DNA from: CAZEAN01 sp964510225
GTDB lineage: Bacteria; Planctomycetota; Planctomycetia; Isosphaerales; Isosphaeraceae
DNA: 5,088 nucleotides
Reading direction: 5' to 3'
NCBI GenBank assembly: GCA_964510225.1
Contig: CAZEAN010000228.1
Span: forward strand, 1-5,088
The position numbers and the translations under genes were made by a program. The notes beneath the pieces were generated by a model, which saw nothing but the letters and a program-made list of their open reading frames with translations, was not told the origin of the DNA and made no database searches. Shown in pieces: positions 3,284 through 5,088 of this stretch; positions within the stretch are counted from its first letter, which is position 1, and each line of letters begins with the position of its first letter.

Positions 3284-5088
3284 ATGGGATCATCACAATC
3301 CGATCGTAATTTGCTCTTCGGGATCTTGGCACTCCAGATGGACCTAATCAACCGTGATCAACTGATCGCGGCGATGAACGCCTGGGTCCTCGAAAAAAGC
3401 AAGCCCATCGAGCAGATCCTCACCGATCAAGGCTCGCTCGATGATGAGGCCCTCGCTGCCTTGGAGCCGATGATCGCCTTGCATTTGAAACGACATGGGA
3501 GCGATCCAGCACAATCGTTAGCAGCCCTCTCCTCGGTTTCGTCGGTTCAAGAGGCGATGCAAGCGATTGATGACCCGGATCTCAACGCCACCCTCTCCCT
3601 GTTTGGCACCAAAGCACCGACCTCAACGGAACCGACCCCTGCTGCTGACGTTAAGTCGTCGACGGCACGACGCTTCCGAGTCCTCCGACCCCATGCCAAA
3701 GGGGGCCTCGGTGAAGTTTATGTCGCCAAGGATGAGGAACTCGGACGTGAGGTCGCACTGAAGGAGATCCAGACCAGGCACCTCGGCAATCCCGATCTCC
3801 GTTCCCGCTTTGTGCTCGAAGCGGAGATCAACGGGAACTTGGAGCACCCGGGAATTGTTCCGGTCTATGGGCTCGGTACCTACGCCGATGGTCGACCGTT
3901 CTACGCCATGCGGTTCATCCAGGGGGATAGTCTCAAGGAAGCGATCGACAAGTTTCATCAGGAATCCAAGTCGTTTGATGCAACACAGTACAACCTCCGG
4001 CTCCGCGAACTCCTGAACCGCTTCATCGACGTCTGTGATGCCATTGGCTATGCCCACTCACGAGGAGTGTTGCACCGCGACCTCAAACCCGCCAATGTGA
4101 TGCTCGGGCAGTACGGTGAGACCTTGATCATCGACTGGGGTCTTGCCAAAGCGACAGGGAGTCGAGAGCCAGGAGAAAGCAGCACGGCGGCGGTTGAAGC
4201 CACCCTGGTTCCTTCGTCTGGAAGTAGTTTGGAACCAACGATCGCGGGGGCTGCGATCGGTACTCCGAGCTACATGAGTCCCGAACAGGCGGCAGGGAAG
4301 ATTCACGAACTCGGTCCACCCACCGATATCTACGGTCTGGGGGCGATCCTGTACGCTTTGCTCGCCGGGCATGCCCCCGTCCGCGGTAAAACCAAACAAG
4401 AGATCCTGGAACGGGTCAAGAAGGGGACGATCCCTCGACCCCGAACCTTGAATCCCCGGATTCCCGCTGCACTGGAAGCAATCTGTCTCAAGGCGTTGTC
4501 CTTGGATCCCGACGAACGATACGCATCGACGCGAGCCCTCGCCAAGGAGATCGAGCGGTTTCAGGCCGATGAACCGGTAGATGCGTATCCTGATCCATTT
4601 TTCACGCGGGTTTGGCGTTGGGTACGCAAACACCGCACGACGACGTCGGTGGCTGCGGCGGTCTTGTTGGTGGGCGTGGTTGGCCTCAGTACCTTCTCGT
4701 TCATTATTCGTGGGAAGAACGCTGCGCTCGCCCAACGGGAGGCAGATCTTGCAGACCGCAACGAACAACTCGATCGCGCCAATAACGACTTGACCGACCT
4801 CAATACCAATCTGGAGGTCGCTAACGCCGAGGCTGAGGCACGCCTCGACCAAGCAATGGCCTCCTACACCGCCTACTTCAGCGGCTTCAATGAAGGGGTG
4901 CTGACCGGGGAGAAGATCCCTCAGGAGTTGTTGGAGCCACTCCTGGAGAAGCCTCGCCAGTTCTACGAAGAACTCACGACGGAACTCGCCGCCAAGGAGA
5001 ACCCAACACCCCGTGAACGATCCTTACTTGCCGAGGGCCGCGGCAGCTTGGGTCGGATTTTCTTGATCCTTGGCCGCAACTCCGATGC
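3284..5088 (+). CDS. Membrane-anchored Hanks-type serine/threonine protein kinase, C-terminus beyond the window
   Basis: The 601 residues present show several parts. Residues 7-72 are an alpha-helical N-terminal block (DRNLLFGILALQMD...) seen in many planctomycete kinases and of unnamed function. A linker follows to about 129. The kinase domain (about 131-427) has nucleotide loop AKGGLGEVYVA (138-148) with Ala for the first Gly, VALK Lys160, helix-C Glu179, HRDLKPAN (264-271), metal-binding DWG (284-286, instead of DFG), SPE (332-334) for APE, Asp348 and Arg412. All catalytic residues are present, so it should be active. The stretch between DWGLAK and GTPSYMSPEQ is long and Ser/Thr-rich (290-325). 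A basic segment WRWVRKHR precedes one transmembrane helix (about 454-475), then a coiled coil (478-524) and what looks like the beginning of TPR-like repeats (about 550-601). It probably phosphorylates Ser/Thr in the cytoplasm; substrates are unknown. Confidence 0.95.
   Translation, partial: MGSSQSDRNLLFGILALQMDLINRDQLIAAMNAWVLEKSKPIEQILTDQGSLDDEALAALEPMIALHLKRHGSDPAQSLAALSSVSSVQEAMQAIDDPDLNATLSLFGTKAPTSTEPTPAADVKSSTARRFRVLRPHAKGGLGEVYVAKDEELGREVALKEIQTRHLGNPDLRSRFVLEAEINGNLEHPGIVPVYGLGTYADGRPFYAMRFIQGDSLKEAIDKFHQESKSFDATQYNLRLRELLNRFIDVCDAIGYAHSRGVLHRDLKPANVMLGQYGETLIIDWGLAKATGSREPGESSTAAVEATLVPSSGSSLEPTIAGAAIGTPSYMSPEQAAGKIHELGPPTDIYGLGAILYALLAGHAPVRGKTKQEILERVKKGTIPRPRTLNPRIPAALEAICLKALSLDPDERYASTRALAKEIERFQADEPVDAYPDPFFTRVWRWVRKHRTTTSVAAAVLLVGVVGLSTFSFIIRGKNAALAQREADLADRNEQLDRANNDLTDLNTNLEVANAEAEARLDQAMASYTAYFSGFNEGVLTGEKIPQELLEPLLEKPRQFYEELTTELAAKENPTPRERSLLAEGRGSLGRIFLILGRNSD

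Noticed and set aside
4058..4852. 264-codon minus-strand ORF opposite the kinase
   Set aside because: It lies wholly antisense to the conserved kinase domain and transmembrane region, and its Arg/Gly-rich product matches no family.

Overview
The window looks like a piece of a planctomycete chromosome of moderate GC, probably from the Gemmatales/Isosphaerales side. This is inferred mainly from the gene at the right end. It is a Hanks-type serine/threonine kinase with an N-terminal block starting 'DRNLLFGILALQ', a DWG in place of DFG, a single transmembrane helix and then a coiled coil leading toward a TPR-like tail. That architecture is multiplied in planctomycete genomes. No phage, IS, CRISPR, rRNA or tRNA signal was seen.

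Layout, left to right. Positions 1-92 hold the start of a minus-strand gene cut by the window edge (ATG at 92, Shine-Dalgarno-like GAGG upstream). Positions 93-638 are an unusually long gap for this window. It has no convincing gene but carries several inverted repeats, including a nested five-helix arrangement at 192-286. Positions 639-1325 (minus) are pdxH, pyridoxamine 5'-phosphate oxidase. Divergent from it, 1509-1745 (plus) encodes a 78-residue protein I do not recognise, with a strong AAGGAG ribosome binding site that fixes its start. Positions 2973-1774 (minus) are a two-gene unit: a DtxR/MntR-type metal-dependent repressor followed after 18 nt by an RDD-family membrane protein. A 310-nt divergent intergenic region (2974-3283) separates that unit from the kinase (3284 to beyond 5088, plus).

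The genes do not form one obvious pathway. The clearest functional pair is the metalloregulator and the RDD membrane protein, whose spacing suggests co-transcription. PdxH is housekeeping vitamin B6 metabolism. The kinase is a membrane-anchored signalling protein with its own ribosome binding site. The part most worth a second look is the structured gap at 192-448, together with a roughly fourfold excess of GATC across coding and non-coding DNA. I see no clear evidence of a complete, undescribed multi-gene system.
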